From positions 1 to 26,806 of the forward strand of contig MNEW01000051.1 in NCBI GenBank assembly GCA_001917895.1: a stretch of 26,806 nt of DNA, given 5' to 3'. This DNA comes from Actinobacteria bacterium 13_1_40CM_66_12. GTDB lineage: Bacteria; Chloroflexota; Dormibacteria; Dormibacterales; Dormibacteraceae. The notes under the pieces were generated by a model. It saw only the letters and a list, made by a program, of their open reading frames with translations. It did not search any database and was not told the origin of the DNA. Position numbers and translations under genes: made by a program. The first letter of the stretch is position 1, and every line of letters begins with the position of its first letter. This document shows, one piece after another, positions 10,868 through 19,170 of the stretch.

Positions 10868-11275
10868 CTAGTCCTTCAGCCAGCTTTCCATTCCGCGGGA
10901 GAGGTGGGCGGGCGTGGTCTGGGTCTTGATCAAGTAGTCGAGCGCTCCCAGGCGCAGGCCCCGCTCGATGAGCTCCTTCTCGCTGTAGTTGGACAGGATC
11001 ACAACCGGCAGACGCTCGGTCTTGGGATCCTCACGCAACGCCTCGAGGACCCCAAATCCATCGAGCTTGGGCAGCCGTATGTCGAGGAAGACGATATCGG
11101 GCGGGTGATCGCGCGCGGCGGCTACAGCCTTCTCGCCATCCGACACCACATCGACGTCGTAGCCGTCCAGCTCGAGCTTCAGCTTGTACATCTGCGCCAC
11201 CGATGGGTCGTCTTCTACGAAGAGGACGCGCACCCGATCACGGCCGGCGCGAGATTCGTCGACCACCTCGCCCAC
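10868..11275 (-). CDS. Single-domain response regulator (CheY-like receiver)
   Basis: A 135-residue stand-alone receiver domain with no output domain. It has the acidic pocket EDD (21-23), phospho-acceptor D65 in IVFLDIRLP, the switch serine S95 in VVILSNYSE and the conserved lysine K117 in YLIKTQTTP, so phosphorylation chemistry should be intact. GTG 11275 (complement) gives about 13 residues before the first strand (VRVLFVEDD); a GTG at codon 4 is also possible. No strong Shine-Dalgarno is seen. There is no adjacent histidine kinase. It probably passes phosphate or binds a partner protein instead of DNA; the partner is unknown. Confidence 0.9.
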   Translation of the reverse strand: MGEVVDESRAGRDRVRVLFVEDDPSVAQMYKLKLELDGYDVDVVSDGEKAVAAARDHPPDIVFLDIRLPKLDGFGVLEALREDPKTERLPVVILSNYSEKELIERGLRLGALDYLIKTQTTPAHLSRGMESWLKD

Positions 11276-11334
11276 CGACCTGAGCGTACGCCTGGCGCCA
11301 ATCAGCCGTGCGCCACGGCAAAATGGAGCTCACA

Positions 11335-12165
11335 GTGAGCGCCCCGGCACCCCTTCGCTTGCGCCCACTCGAGGTCGGCGACGTTCTCGATGAAACCTTC
11401 CGCATCTACCGCCGCCATTTCGTTCTCTTCGCGGGCATCTCGCTGATCCTGGCCATCCCGTCCGCCGGGCTTCAGGGGTACGGCTTTTTCTCGCTCTTCA
11501 ACAATCTCTTCAAGGCGGTCAATCCTGGGCAGACTTTCGACTTCAACACCCTGACGCCCACTCTGGTCGTGCTTGGCATCGGCTTTCTGGTCAATCTCTT
11601 GCTGTCGCCTTTCATTTACGGCGCTGTGATCAATGCCGTTTGCGAATCGGCGCAAGGCCGGCCGGTCACCTTCTGGGGGGCGTTGGAAGGAGTGTGGCGG
11701 CGTTATTTCCCCATCCTCGGCTACGTGTTTCTATTCGAATTGATGGCCCTGCTCTTCTGCCTTTTCCCACTATGGATTTGGATCGCCGTGGGTTGGATCG
11801 CAGTGCTGCCGGTGATGTTCATCGAGAAGGTTGGACTGGGCGCCGCGATGAGTCGCAGCTGGCGCCTGGTGGAGGGCCGTTGGTGGCGGACCTTCCTGAT
11901 CCTGTTCCTGGTGATCCTCGTCTGGTACTTCGCGCGTGTGGCATTGGAGGCTTTCGTTGGCCTGGCGGACCTGTTGATCGGGGTCGTCGCGTCCAGCTAC
12001 CTGGTCCTGGCCATTTCGCAAGGTGCCGGCCTGCTCATCGCCGCGCTCGTCAATCCCATCATCCAGATCGCAGTGGTTCTCATCTACTTCGACCTCCGCG
12101 TGCGGCGCGAAGCCCTCGATCTGTTTCAACTCGCGCAGCACGTGTCTTCGACACAACCCGCGTGA
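11335..12165 (+). CDS. Membrane protein with glycerophosphoryl diester phosphodiesterase membrane domain
   Basis: A 276-residue integral membrane protein with five to six hydrophobic stretches. It opens with the family-typical cytoplasmic LRPLEVGDVLDETFRIYRRHF, followed by long helices and the mid-protein pattern FIEKVGLGAAMSRSWRLVEGRWWRTF, as in proteins annotated as glycerophosphoryl diester phosphodiesterase membrane domain (PF10110-like). No phosphodiesterase catalytic domain is present, so no enzymatic role is claimed. GTG 11335 is preferred because GGAG (11325-11328) lies 6 bases upstream; ATG 11323 and GTG 11308 are in frame but lack a ribosome site. It is the first gene of the MoxR cluster, and a homologous membrane protein occupies the same place in mycobacteria. 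Confidence 0.75.
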   Translation: MSAPAPLRLRPLEVGDVLDETFRIYRRHFVLFAGISLILAIPSAGLQGYGFFSLFNNLFKAVNPGQTFDFNTLTPTLVVLGIGFLVNLLLSPFIYGAVINAVCESAQGRPVTFWGALEGVWRRYFPILGYVFLFELMALLFCLFPLWIWIAVGWIAVLPVMFIEKVGLGAAMSRSWRLVEGRWWRTFLILFLVILVWYFARVALEAFVGLADLLIGVVASSYLVLAISQGAGLLIAALVNPIIQIAVVLIYFDLRVRREALDLFQLAQHVSSTQPA

Positions 12166-12172
12166 GACCGAG

Positions 12173-13087
12173 CTGAGGGCGCGCGTCGCCGTCAAGGCGC
12201 TCGCAGCCCTGTTGCTGACCATCGGCCTGGTCTGGCCGATGACGGCATCCGCCGATCCCCCTCCCGCGCCCACATATCAGCAGGCAGTCGAAGATGCCCT
12301 GAACATCGTGAACCAAGCGCACGCCGGCGATTCGGCCGCTGCGCAGAGAGCACTGGCAGTGCTGGAGGCCGGCACCGATCACAGCCAGCCCGAGATCATC
12401 GCTGACCTCGCGATGCGACCACCAGACTTCGAGGACGCCGGAACGCGACTGCACTGGCTGCTGGAAGCGCTCGCCGCTCCGGCTGTCACCGCCGACCCAG
12501 CCCAAGCGCGTCAACAGCTCCACCAGGTGCTGTCGATGCATCGCTACGACGCGCTTCATCAGCCGCCAACCCTTCTCGACCGGCTCGGCCAGTGGGTGCG
12601 CGATCGAATCAACGACCTGCTCCGACTCCTGTTCGGCGGCAGGGGGGGCGGCCCGGCGATCCCGACGCTCTACTTCTACATCCTCGGCGCGGTCGTGCTC
12701 GCGGCGGCGGTCGTGATCATCTTCCGTTCTACACGAGGACGCTTGGCCGAGGCAGCAGCCGCTCGCACGCCGTTAGGACCGGGCACCGCCGCTGACTTCT
12801 TCGCCGAAGCCGATCGCCTCGCATCGGCTGGTGATCGGGTGGGCGCCATTCGCGCGCTGTGCGCGGGCGTGGCGGCCACTCTCGCCGGTGAGCAGTCGTG
12901 GGTGGGCAGCCCGCTCACCGTCCGCGAGATCTTCCAGCACGCCGAAGACCCCGACCGCCTTCGTCCCCTGCTCCTTCCTTTCGAAGCGGCCGTGTATGGG
13001 GGTCGCGGTGTCGACGCGGCGACCTATGAACGCGCGCAAGCGGCGGCCGCACCGTTCCGGAAGCCCATGCAGGAGGCTGCGGCATGA
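12173..13087 (+). CDS. DUF4129 domain protein with signal peptide and one TM helix
   Basis: The predicted chain starts with a textbook signal or anchor (basic MRARVAVK, hydrophobic ALAALLLTIGLVWP, then TASA/DPPP). A helical extracytoplasmic region of about 140 residues follows, then one TM helix (LYFYILGAVVLAAAVVIIF) and a cytoplasmic DUF4129 tail (AIRALCAGVAATLAG, SPLTVREIFQHA, AVYGGRGVDAATYERA). The only start that yields this signal is CTG 12173, eight bases after the upstream TGA; no ATG, GTG or TTG exists in frame between 12023 and the middle of the signal. DUF4129 proteins travel with MoxR and DUF58 genes. Function is unknown, probably part of an envelope complex served by MoxR. The stop overlaps the next ATG. 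Confidence 0.82.
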   Translation: MRARVAVKALAALLLTIGLVWPMTASADPPPAPTYQQAVEDALNIVNQAHAGDSAAAQRALAVLEAGTDHSQPEIIADLAMRPPDFEDAGTRLHWLLEALAAPAVTADPAQARQQLHQVLSMHRYDALHQPPTLLDRLGQWVRDRINDLLRLLFGGRGGGPAIPTLYFYILGAVVLAAAVVIIFRSTRGRLAEAAAARTPLGPGTAADFFAEADRLASAGDRVGAIRALCAGVAATLAGEQSWVGSPLTVREIFQHAEDPDRLRPLLLPFEAAVYGGRGVDAATYERAQAAAAPFRKPMQEAAA

Positions 13088-14214
13088 GAGGACTGCGTGG
13101 ATGGATCCTCGCCCTCGCGCTGGCTTTGCTCATCGGCGCCGTGGCGTATCTCGGCCAACCCAAGCAGGATTCGCCGGAGCACAGCTCCAGCAGCGACGCT
13201 GCCAATGGCACCTCGGCCGCGCGCCTCTTCGCCCAGGCGATGGGCCACTCGACGAATCAGATCGAAGGCTCCTTCTCTCCACCGTCAGCCAACAGCCTCA
13301 TGTTCGTCTTCACGCCGACCAGCCCCTTCACCACCGATGACGCCAACCAGACAGCCAACTGGGTGCGGCTTGGCGGCGTGATCGTCTACGCGTCCGAGCA
13401 GGGCGACCCCGAGCTCGACCGCGCGCTGTCGGTGAACCGGATCAACGGATTCGTATCGGGCTCCACACAGCTCGCCGACCCCGTCCTCGACGGCGTGACG
13501 ACGGTCTCAGGCGGGAACACCGCCATGCCCTTCGACGCGTCGCCGGTGCAGGTCCCGATCCTGCGCAGCCGCGACGGATTCCCACTCGGCTACCTGCAGA
13601 AGTTCGGGTTGGGCACCGTTTTGGTCCTGGCCGATCCGCTCGTGCTGTGCAACGGCTACCTGGACAAGACCGACAATGGACGGCTCCTGTCCGACATTCT
13701 CGGCCTGGTCGATGGCAAAGCCGCCATCGGATTCGACGAATACCATCACGGGCTCATCCTGAGCGACCTCGCGCCGCAGGCCTGGGTCACGACCCCGTGG
13801 GGCGCCGCGATCCTGTGGCTGCTCGCGGCAGTGTTCGTCGGGCTGCTGCTCCGCGGCCGGCGTTTCGGTCCGCTGATCCCTCGACCGGCTGAGGCGGCTC
13901 GCGCCGATGCAGAGTGGGCCGTCGCGGTGGGTGAGCTGTTGCGTCGATCCGGCGCGCGAGCCCTGACGCTCGGCATGCTGGCTGCCGCCAGCGAGCGCGC
14001 CGTCGCCGCTCGCACCGGGTTGCCGGCCCAGCCGCGCGACCGATTCTGGAATGCTTTGTACACGCGCGCGCCTGAGCTGGCCGTCGAGCTGGCCGACGCG
14101 GAGCTTGCGCTGCAGAGCTCAACGGGCGGGGAAGCGGAGCTGCTGAGCGCCGCCCAGAAATTGCATCGGATCGCATACCCACCGGCGCGCGAGCGCCGGG
14201 GCCAACCAACTTAG
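13084..14214 (+). CDS. DUF4350 domain membrane protein
   Basis: A 376-residue protein with an N-terminal TM anchor (GWILALALALLIGAVAYL), an extracytoplasmic GATase-like DUF4350 domain (about 40-225; SAARLFAQAMGH, GGVIVYASEQGDPELD, GTVLVLADPLVLCNG, GFDEYHHG), and a second TM (AAILWLLAAVFVGLLLRG). The cytoplasmic tail is helical and Ala/Arg-rich. This matches the DUF4350 proteins found next to MoxR/DUF58 genes in Actinobacteria, where it lies between DUF4129 and moxR as here. It overlaps the previous gene by ATGA, and its stop is embedded in the Shine-Dalgarno of moxR. No catalytic residues can be proposed. Confidence 0.82.
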   Translation: MRGLRGWILALALALLIGAVAYLGQPKQDSPEHSSSSDAANGTSAARLFAQAMGHSTNQIEGSFSPPSANSLMFVFTPTSPFTTDDANQTANWVRLGGVIVYASEQGDPELDRALSVNRINGFVSGSTQLADPVLDGVTTVSGGNTAMPFDASPVQVPILRSRDGFPLGYLQKFGLGTVLVLADPLVLCNGYLDKTDNGRLLSDILGLVDGKAAIGFDEYHHGLILSDLAPQAWVTTPWGAAILWLLAAVFVGLLLRGRRFGPLIPRPAEAARADAEWAVAVGELLRRSGARALTLGMLAAASERAVAARTGLPAQPRDRFWNALYTRAPELAVELADAELALQSSTGGEAELLSAAQKLHRIAYPPARERRGQPT

Positions 14215-14222
14215 GAGGCTCG

Positions 14223-15188
14223 ATGACCGGATCTACGGCGACGACCGCACCAGATTTCTACGCCCGTTTCCATGAGCAGCTGGTCAAGGCCGTGGTCGGT
14301 CAGGACGAGGCGATCCGGCTTTGTGCCGTGGCGCTGGTCGCGCAGGGCCACATCCTCCTCGAAGGAGTTCCGGGAACCGGCAAGACACTGCTCGCCAAGT
14401 CAATAGCTCGCGCGCTCGCGCTCGAGTACGGACGTGTTCAGTTCACCCCGGACCTCATGCCGGCGGACATCGTCGGCACCGCGATCTACGACCTCGTCAA
14501 CCGCACCTTCACGCTTCGGCGCGGGCCGATATTCACCAACGTCCTTCTCGCCGACGAGATCAACCGTGCGCCTGCCAAGGTGCAGTCGGCGCTCCTGGAG
14601 GCGATGGAGGAGCGCGGCGTGACTCTGGAGGGAAAGCAGACACCACTGCCGGCGCCGTTCTTCGTCCTCGCGACCCAGAATCCGATCGAATACGAGGGCA
14701 CGTATCCGCTGCCGGAGGCGCAGCAAGACCGCTTCCTTTTCAAGGTCCGCCTGGACTATCCGCTGCCTGCTGATGAGCTCGAGGTGTTGAAGCGCTGGGA
14801 GTCCGGCATCGAGCTACGCGACCCGGTAAAAGCCGGAGTTGAGCCCGTGCTCGGCGCCGGCGACATCGAGTCGTGTCGCGAGCAGGTGGCCAAGGTGGTC
14901 CTGGACGAGAAGATCCGCCGCTACATCGTCGAGCTGGCTTCCGCCACCCGCACCGCGCCCGAGATCGCCCTCGGAGCGAGCACCCGCGCCGAGGTGCTGT
15001 TGATGCTCGCGGCGCGCGCGCTCGCCGCCTTCGAAGGGTCCGAGTTCGTGACCCCCGACCACGTCAAGGCTCTGCTTGCTCCCGCGTTCCGGCACCGTCT
15101 GGTGCTGCGCCCTGAGGCTGAGGTCGGCGGGCAGACGCCGGACAGCGTCCTCGAGGCGGTGGCGAGCCGGGTCGTTCCGCCCCGTTGA
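14223..15188 (+). CDS. MoxR-family AAA+ ATPase
   Basis: MoxR ATPases are cytosolic AAA+ chaperones thought to mature or remodel partner proteins, often VWA or DUF58 proteins encoded next door. The 321-residue protein shows Walker A GVPGTGKT (48-55), the MoxR-specific VQFTPDLMPADIVGT segment, Walker B NVLLADEINRAP (D111, E112), sensor 1 in FVLATQNPIEYEGTYPLPEAQQDRF, and the helical lid domain. ATG 14223 has AGGAGG (14213-14218) four bases upstream. The stop overlaps the TTG start of the DUF58 gene, so the two are translationally coupled. Position and order match mycobacterial moxR2, as I recall it. Confidence 0.95.
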   Translation: MTGSTATTAPDFYARFHEQLVKAVVGQDEAIRLCAVALVAQGHILLEGVPGTGKTLLAKSIARALALEYGRVQFTPDLMPADIVGTAIYDLVNRTFTLRRGPIFTNVLLADEINRAPAKVQSALLEAMEERGVTLEGKQTPLPAPFFVLATQNPIEYEGTYPLPEAQQDRFLFKVRLDYPLPADELEVLKRWESGIELRDPVKAGVEPVLGAGDIESCREQVAKVVLDEKIRRYIVELASATRTAPEIALGASTRAEVLLMLAARALAAFEGSEFVTPDHVKALLAPAFRHRLVLRPEAEVGGQTPDSVLEAVASRVVPPR

Positions 15189-16453
15189 TCGATATCGCTA
15201 AAGCATGCGACCCCCCACCCGGCGCACCGCTCGCGATCGTTTACCACGCCGGCCTTGTGCTCGTGCTCGCGCGGGACCTTGCGGTGCTGCCTGGTCGCGA
15301 CGGCTATCGCGTGCGCCGTCAGCTGCCCGAACCCTTCTCGCTCGGCGAGCTCGAGCACGTGAGGGTGGTGATTGAGAATCCGGCCGCCGCCGGCCTGATC
15401 GCCAGGATCGCCGACCACGCACCGGCCGGCCTCAACCCGCAGCCGCGCGAGATCGCGGGGAAGTTCGACCCGAGCGGCCGGCTGGAGATCAACTACTCGA
15501 CGTCATCGCCCCGGCGGGGCGCATACCGGTTCGGCCCGGTCGACATGCAGGTATCGAGGCGTGACGGCTGGTGGCGGCGTCAGTTGCGTCTCCAGCACCC
15601 GAACGAGGTGGCGGTGTTTCCGAATGTCGTCGCCATCAAGCGCATCCAGCTCACGCTGCGTCGCGGCCTCCGCGCGATGGCAGGACTGAGGAGGGCGCGG
15701 CCTCCCGGCGCGTCGACAGCGTTCGCCGGCCTCCGCGACTACGTGCGCGGCGATGACATCAGGCGCGTGAGCTGGACGGCGACGGCTCGACGCGACCATC
15801 CGGTGGTGGTCGAGGTCGAGGCCGAGCGCGGGCAGCAGGTCATGATCGCACTCGACTGCGGGCGCCTCATGACCGCCCCGGCCGGTGAGCTCGACAAGCT
15901 GGACCACGCCGTCAACGCCGCCCTCATGCTCGCGTGGGTCGCCCAGGCTTACGGCGACCGGGTCGGGCTGATGACGTTCGACGACCGCGTGACCAATTAC
16001 ATCAAGCCCGAGCGCGGCAGCGCACAGCTGCGCCGGATCACCGAGGCGTTATACGCGATCAAGCCCGACTTCGTCGAGCCCGACTTCGGTCACGCTCTCA
16101 CTCACCTTTCTCTTCGGCTCGGCCGCCGGTCCATGGTGGTGGTGCTGACGGACCTCCAGGACCCCGAAGCCTCGAAAGAGCTGGTCGCGCACTGCTTGCG
16201 ACTTGCCGCGCGCCACCTCGTCCTGGTGGTGACGATGTCGGACCCCGCCGTCTTGAACGCGCGTCAGGCGCCGATCGCCACGTCGACGCGCGCCTACGAA
16301 TGGGCCGCGGCAGAGGAGTTTCTGGCGAGCCGGCGCGAGAGCTTCGAGCTGCTGCGGCGCGGGGGCGTCCTGGGCCTGGACGTCGTCGCCGGCAACCTCA
16401 GCCCGGCGCTCGTCGAGCGCTACCTGGAGCTGAAGGAGCGGGCTCTGCTGTAG
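15185..16453 (+). CDS. DUF58 domain protein (VWA-like)
   Basis: A 422-residue protein with a short hydrophobic stretch near residues 15-35, a beta-rich middle, and the DUF58 signature at about 178-202: FAGLRDYVRGDDIRRVSW followed by TATARRDHP. A VWA-like domain follows (VMIALDCGRLM, LMTFDDRV, MVVVLTDLQDPE). The first VWA loop reads D-C-G instead of the metal-site DxSxS, so metal binding is doubtful. DUF58 proteins are regular partners of MoxR ATPases. It starts at TTG 15185 inside the moxR stop (TTGA). Its last 56 bases overlap, tail to tail, the end of the minus-strand SpoIIM gene. Confidence 0.9.
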   Translation: MIDIAKACDPPPGAPLAIVYHAGLVLVLARDLAVLPGRDGYRVRRQLPEPFSLGELEHVRVVIENPAAAGLIARIADHAPAGLNPQPREIAGKFDPSGRLEINYSTSSPRRGAYRFGPVDMQVSRRDGWWRRQLRLQHPNEVAVFPNVVAIKRIQLTLRRGLRAMAGLRRARPPGASTAFAGLRDYVRGDDIRRVSWTATARRDHPVVVEVEAERGQQVMIALDCGRLMTAPAGELDKLDHAVNAALMLAWVAQAYGDRVGLMTFDDRVTNYIKPERGSAQLRRITEALYAIKPDFVEPDFGHALTHLSLRLGRRSMVVVLTDLQDPEASKELVAHCLRLAARHLVLVVTMSDPAVLNARQAPIATSTRAYEWAAAEEFLASRRESFELLRRGGVLGLDVVAGNLSPALVERYLELKERALL

Positions 16454-17405
16454 CGGCTGGGCGCCGGCCGGCGAAAAGCAAGTAGGTGTAAAGAAGGACG
16501 CCGGTGGTCAGGCCGATCGTGAGCTTGGCCGCGAAGGCCGTGTCGGATGGCGAGATGTTGCCCTCGATCGTGCCCGCGATCACCAGCAGCGGCGCCAGGC
16601 CGAGCAGCAGGGTGAACGCCCGCCGCGTGGCGATGACCAGCGCGTCGGAGCGGCTGCGGTTGCCAGGCGAGATCAGCGCCCAGCCCATCATCAAGCCGCC
16701 CGCGCCTTGCGCGGTCACGATCGAAAGCTCGAGCACCCCATGGGCGATCACGAACTCGAACAGACCGCCGCTCACGCCGTACGCCTGCGTGAGACCGAAC
16801 AACCCGCCGAGGCTGATGCCGTTGTTCACGAGCACGTAGATGACGGGGAGGCCGAAGACGACGCCGAACGCAAACGCCAGCATCGACACGTAGATGTTGT
16901 TCACCATGATCAAGCCGGCAGCCTCGACCCGCAGCTCGGGCGGGATGTTGGTCCACAGCTGGTGGTGATGGACGCGGTCGATCAGCGCCGGAGACGCCAG
17001 ACCATAAGCGGCGTCCGGATTGGCCAGCACTACGAAGTAGCTGATGATCGCCGGCACGAAGAGGAGCGCGGCCGAGGCGACCACGTACGGCCATGCCTGA
17101 CGGTAGGTGCGCGGCAGCGTCTCCGCGTAGAAGGTCCGAATCCGGCCCCAAACGCGACCTCCGCGGCGGTATACGACGCCATGGCCGCGAGCGACGAGCC
17201 CGTTGAGATACCGGTGCACCGGCTCACCCGGCCAGTCTCTCTGCGCGCGGGCGAGGTCGGCCGTCGCGCGACGGTACAGCGCGGTCATGGTGAGGACCTG
17301 GCCTGGGGCCAGCCCGTTGAGCTTCCCGGCGCTGGCGTGCGCGATGAGGTCCTCGAGGCGGTTCCAGTCGTCCTGCCGTCGCGCTATGAACTCTTCGCTG
17401 CGCAT
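16398..17405 (-). CDS. SpoIIM (stage II sporulation protein M)-family membrane protein
   Basis: A 335-residue integral membrane protein. The N-terminal 105 residues are cytoplasmic and helical (FIARRQDDWNRLEDLI, LYRRATADLARAQRDWP). Five or so TM helices follow, with the SpoIIM family pattern NNIYVSMLAFAFGVVFGLPVIYVLVNNG and then FEFVIAHGVLELS. In non-sporulating phyla this family belongs to the MoxR/DUF58 cluster and has no demonstrated link to sporulation; no other spo genes are here. ATG 17405 (complement) is chosen; TTG 17408 immediately precedes it. No Shine-Dalgarno is visible, and TATTTT lies 9 bases before the ATG, suggesting a very short leader. It is divergent from the RDD gene with only 20 bases between starts. 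Confidence 0.88.
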   Translation of the reverse strand: MRSEEFIARRQDDWNRLEDLIAHASAGKLNGLAPGQVLTMTALYRRATADLARAQRDWPGEPVHRYLNGLVARGHGVVYRRGGRVWGRIRTFYAETLPRTYRQAWPYVVASAALLFVPAIISYFVVLANPDAAYGLASPALIDRVHHHQLWTNIPPELRVEAAGLIMVNNIYVSMLAFAFGVVFGLPVIYVLVNNGISLGGLFGLTQAYGVSGGLFEFVIAHGVLELSIVTAQGAGGLMMGWALISPGNRSRSDALVIATRRAFTLLLGLAPLLVIAGTIEGNISPSDTAFAAKLTIGLTTGVLLYTYLLFAGRRPAATAEPAPSAPGSARRAPG

Positions 17406-17425
17406 CAAGCGTTGAAAATAGCCGA

Positions 17426-18223
17426 ATGGGGCAGCCGCTCCCCGATACAGACCTGGTTGTTTCCACGCCGGAGCGCGTTTCCTTCGACTACCAGGTCGCC
17501 GGGCTGGGTACGCGAGGCATCGCGCAGATCCTCGACCTCCTCATCGTCACCGGGCTGCTCCTGGCGGTGTTCTTCTTCGCCGGCGCGGCGGCCGCGACCA
17601 CCAGGTCGGACGTCGTCGGCACGCTCATCGATCTGTTCGGCGCCTTCGTCGTCATATTCGGGTACTTCTGGATCAGCGAAGCCATTTTCTCCGGGCAGAC
17701 GCTGGGCAAGCGCGCATTGCGCCTTCGGGTCGTCGGAGATCGCGGCGAGCCGTTGACCTGGGTCCAGGCCGGCATCCGCAACGTGATTCGCATCGTCGAC
17801 TTCTTGCCCTACGGCTATGGCGTGGGCGTGGTCGTCCTGTTCGCCAACGGCCGGGGCAAGCGCCTGGGCGACCTGGCGGCGGGCACGATCGTGGTCAAGG
17901 ATTCCGACCACGTGTGGCTCTGGCAGCTCGCACGCGCGACGCGGCCCGCGCAGCCTCCGCCACCCCCCGGTTCCGTCATCGCGCCGGTGACGACAACCTA
18001 CGCGCCCGCGTCCCAGGCCGAGCTCATCCTCCGCCGCATCGACCCCGACCTGCGCCGATTCGTCACCTCGTACGCGCGCCGCCGGCAGCAGCTGCCGCTC
18101 GACCTTCGGGTCCAGCTTGCGGGCACGGTGCAGGCCAGCTTGCGCACGGCGATGCCGGATGTCTTCGCCCAGGGCGGTCCGCTGGCCGCGCTCGACCGCC
18201 TCGCCGACCTCGACAGTCAGTAG
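17426..18223 (+). CDS. RDD family membrane protein
   Basis: A 265-residue protein with an RDD domain in the first 160 residues. A short N-terminal tail (DLVVSTPERVSFDYQVAGLGTRGIAQILD) leads to TM1 (LLIVTGLLLAVFFFAG), TM2 (LIDLFGAFVVIFGYFW), the conserved GQTLGKRALRLRVV, and a third hydrophobic stretch ending GKRLGDLAAGTIVV. The C-terminal 110 residues are proline-rich then helical and charged, probably cytoplasmic. RDD proteins lack a single known function; some take part in transport or stress response. Here it closes the MoxR/DUF58/SpoIIM cluster. Its 3' end overlaps by seven bases the end of the minus-strand PLP-enzyme gene. Confidence 0.88.
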   Translation: MGQPLPDTDLVVSTPERVSFDYQVAGLGTRGIAQILDLLIVTGLLLAVFFFAGAAAATTRSDVVGTLIDLFGAFVVIFGYFWISEAIFSGQTLGKRALRLRVVGDRGEPLTWVQAGIRNVIRIVDFLPYGYGVGVVVLFANGRGKRLGDLAAGTIVVKDSDHVWLWQLARATRPAQPPPPPGSVIAPVTTTYAPASQAELILRRIDPDLRRFVTSYARRRQQLPLDLRVQLAGTVQASLRTAMPDVFAQGGPLAALDRLADLDSQ

Positions 18224-19170
18224 AGATACTTTCGGAGCTGCTCTTCGGTCACGTTGCCGCCGGTCAGCGGCACCGCGACGCGTTTGCCGGCAAGCTCGTC
18301 CCGTCGCTTGGCCACCGCGGCGATCCCGGCGGCGCCGGCAGGCTCGACGACGAGACCCGCATCGCGATGCAGCATTCGCATCGCGTCGACGATCTCCGCA
18401 TCGGTGACGAGCATCACGTCGTCGACCGTCGTGCGCATGATCTCCAACGAGTCCGGCACCGGCACCCGCACCGCGATGCCGTCGGCAATGGTGTCCATGG
18501 TCGGTGTGCTGACCGGCCTTCTCGCGCGCCATGACATCTCCATCGCCGGCGCTCCCGCCGGGCAGACGGCGATGACGGTGGGTGCCGGCATGGATCGCTT
18601 CAGCCACCTGCCCATCCCGTTGACGAGGGCACCGTTGCCAAGCGGGACGATGCATGCATCGAGCGGCTCGTCCATGCCCTCAAGCTCATACGCGACGGTG
18701 CCCGCGCCCTCGCCGATCGGCCCGAGGAGGCCGTCCTCGACATAGAAGGCGCCCGCGCGGGCGGCGTGCTGCACGGCAGCATCCTTCGCCTCGTCGAAAT
18801 CGTTGCCTTCGAGCACCACCGTCGCGCCCAGAGCGCGCATTCGATCGACCTTGAGCGGATTGGCGCTGAGGGCTGCGAAAACCGTCATCCGTACGCCTCG
18901 CTTGCGCGCCGCGTACGCCATGCCCTGGCCGAAGTTTCCGGCGGACGCGCACACCAATCCGTCGGGATGAGGGCCAAGGCGGTGCAGCAAGTAGTCGGTG
19001 CCGCGACCTTTGAATGAACGGATTGGATTGATGGTCTCGACCTTGAGGACGGTGGTGACGCCGAGGCGTTCGCTCAAGGGTTCGCAGACGAACTGCGGGG
19101 TGTGCCGAAAAACCGGGTCGATGACGCTCGCCGCGTCCTGGATACCCGCGATTGAGATCGAGGCGTCCAT
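18217..19170 (-). CDS. PLP-dependent threonine/serine dehydratase-like enzyme
   Basis: A 317-residue fold-type II PLP enzyme without a C-terminal ACT domain, so like catabolic or biodegradative dehydratases in size. The Schiff-base lysine is in NPIRSFKGRGT (about K54). The cofactor-binding stretch is SAGNFGQGMAYAARKRG (SxGNHxQG in most relatives), the phosphate loop is PLGNGALVNG (GGGGL.AG in classical threonine dehydratases), and the C-terminus has LTGGNVTEEQL. The replaced loop residues mean the substrate may not be threonine; serine, diaminopropionate or another beta-substituted amino acid is possible. ATG 19170 (complement) has no Shine-Dalgarno, but TACACT (19180-19185, complement) lies 9 bases upstream, suggesting a nearly leaderless mRNA. 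It is flanked by unrelated genes. Confidence 0.8.
   Translation of the reverse strand: MDASISIAGIQDAASVIDPVFRHTPQFVCEPLSERLGVTTVLKVETINPIRSFKGRGTDYLLHRLGPHPDGLVCASAGNFGQGMAYAARKRGVRMTVFAALSANPLKVDRMRALGATVVLEGNDFDEAKDAAVQHAARAGAFYVEDGLLGPIGEGAGTVAYELEGMDEPLDACIVPLGNGALVNGMGRWLKRSMPAPTVIAVCPAGAPAMEMSWRARRPVSTPTMDTIADGIAVRVPVPDSLEIMRTTVDDVMLVTDAEIVDAMRMLHRDAGLVVEPAGAAGIAAVAKRRDELAGKRVAVPLTGGNVTEEQLRKYLY

Noticed and set aside
16398..17405. Sporulation capability implied by the SpoIIM-family gene
   Set aside because: No other sporulation gene is present, and this family commonly occurs in MoxR clusters of non-sporulating bacteria.
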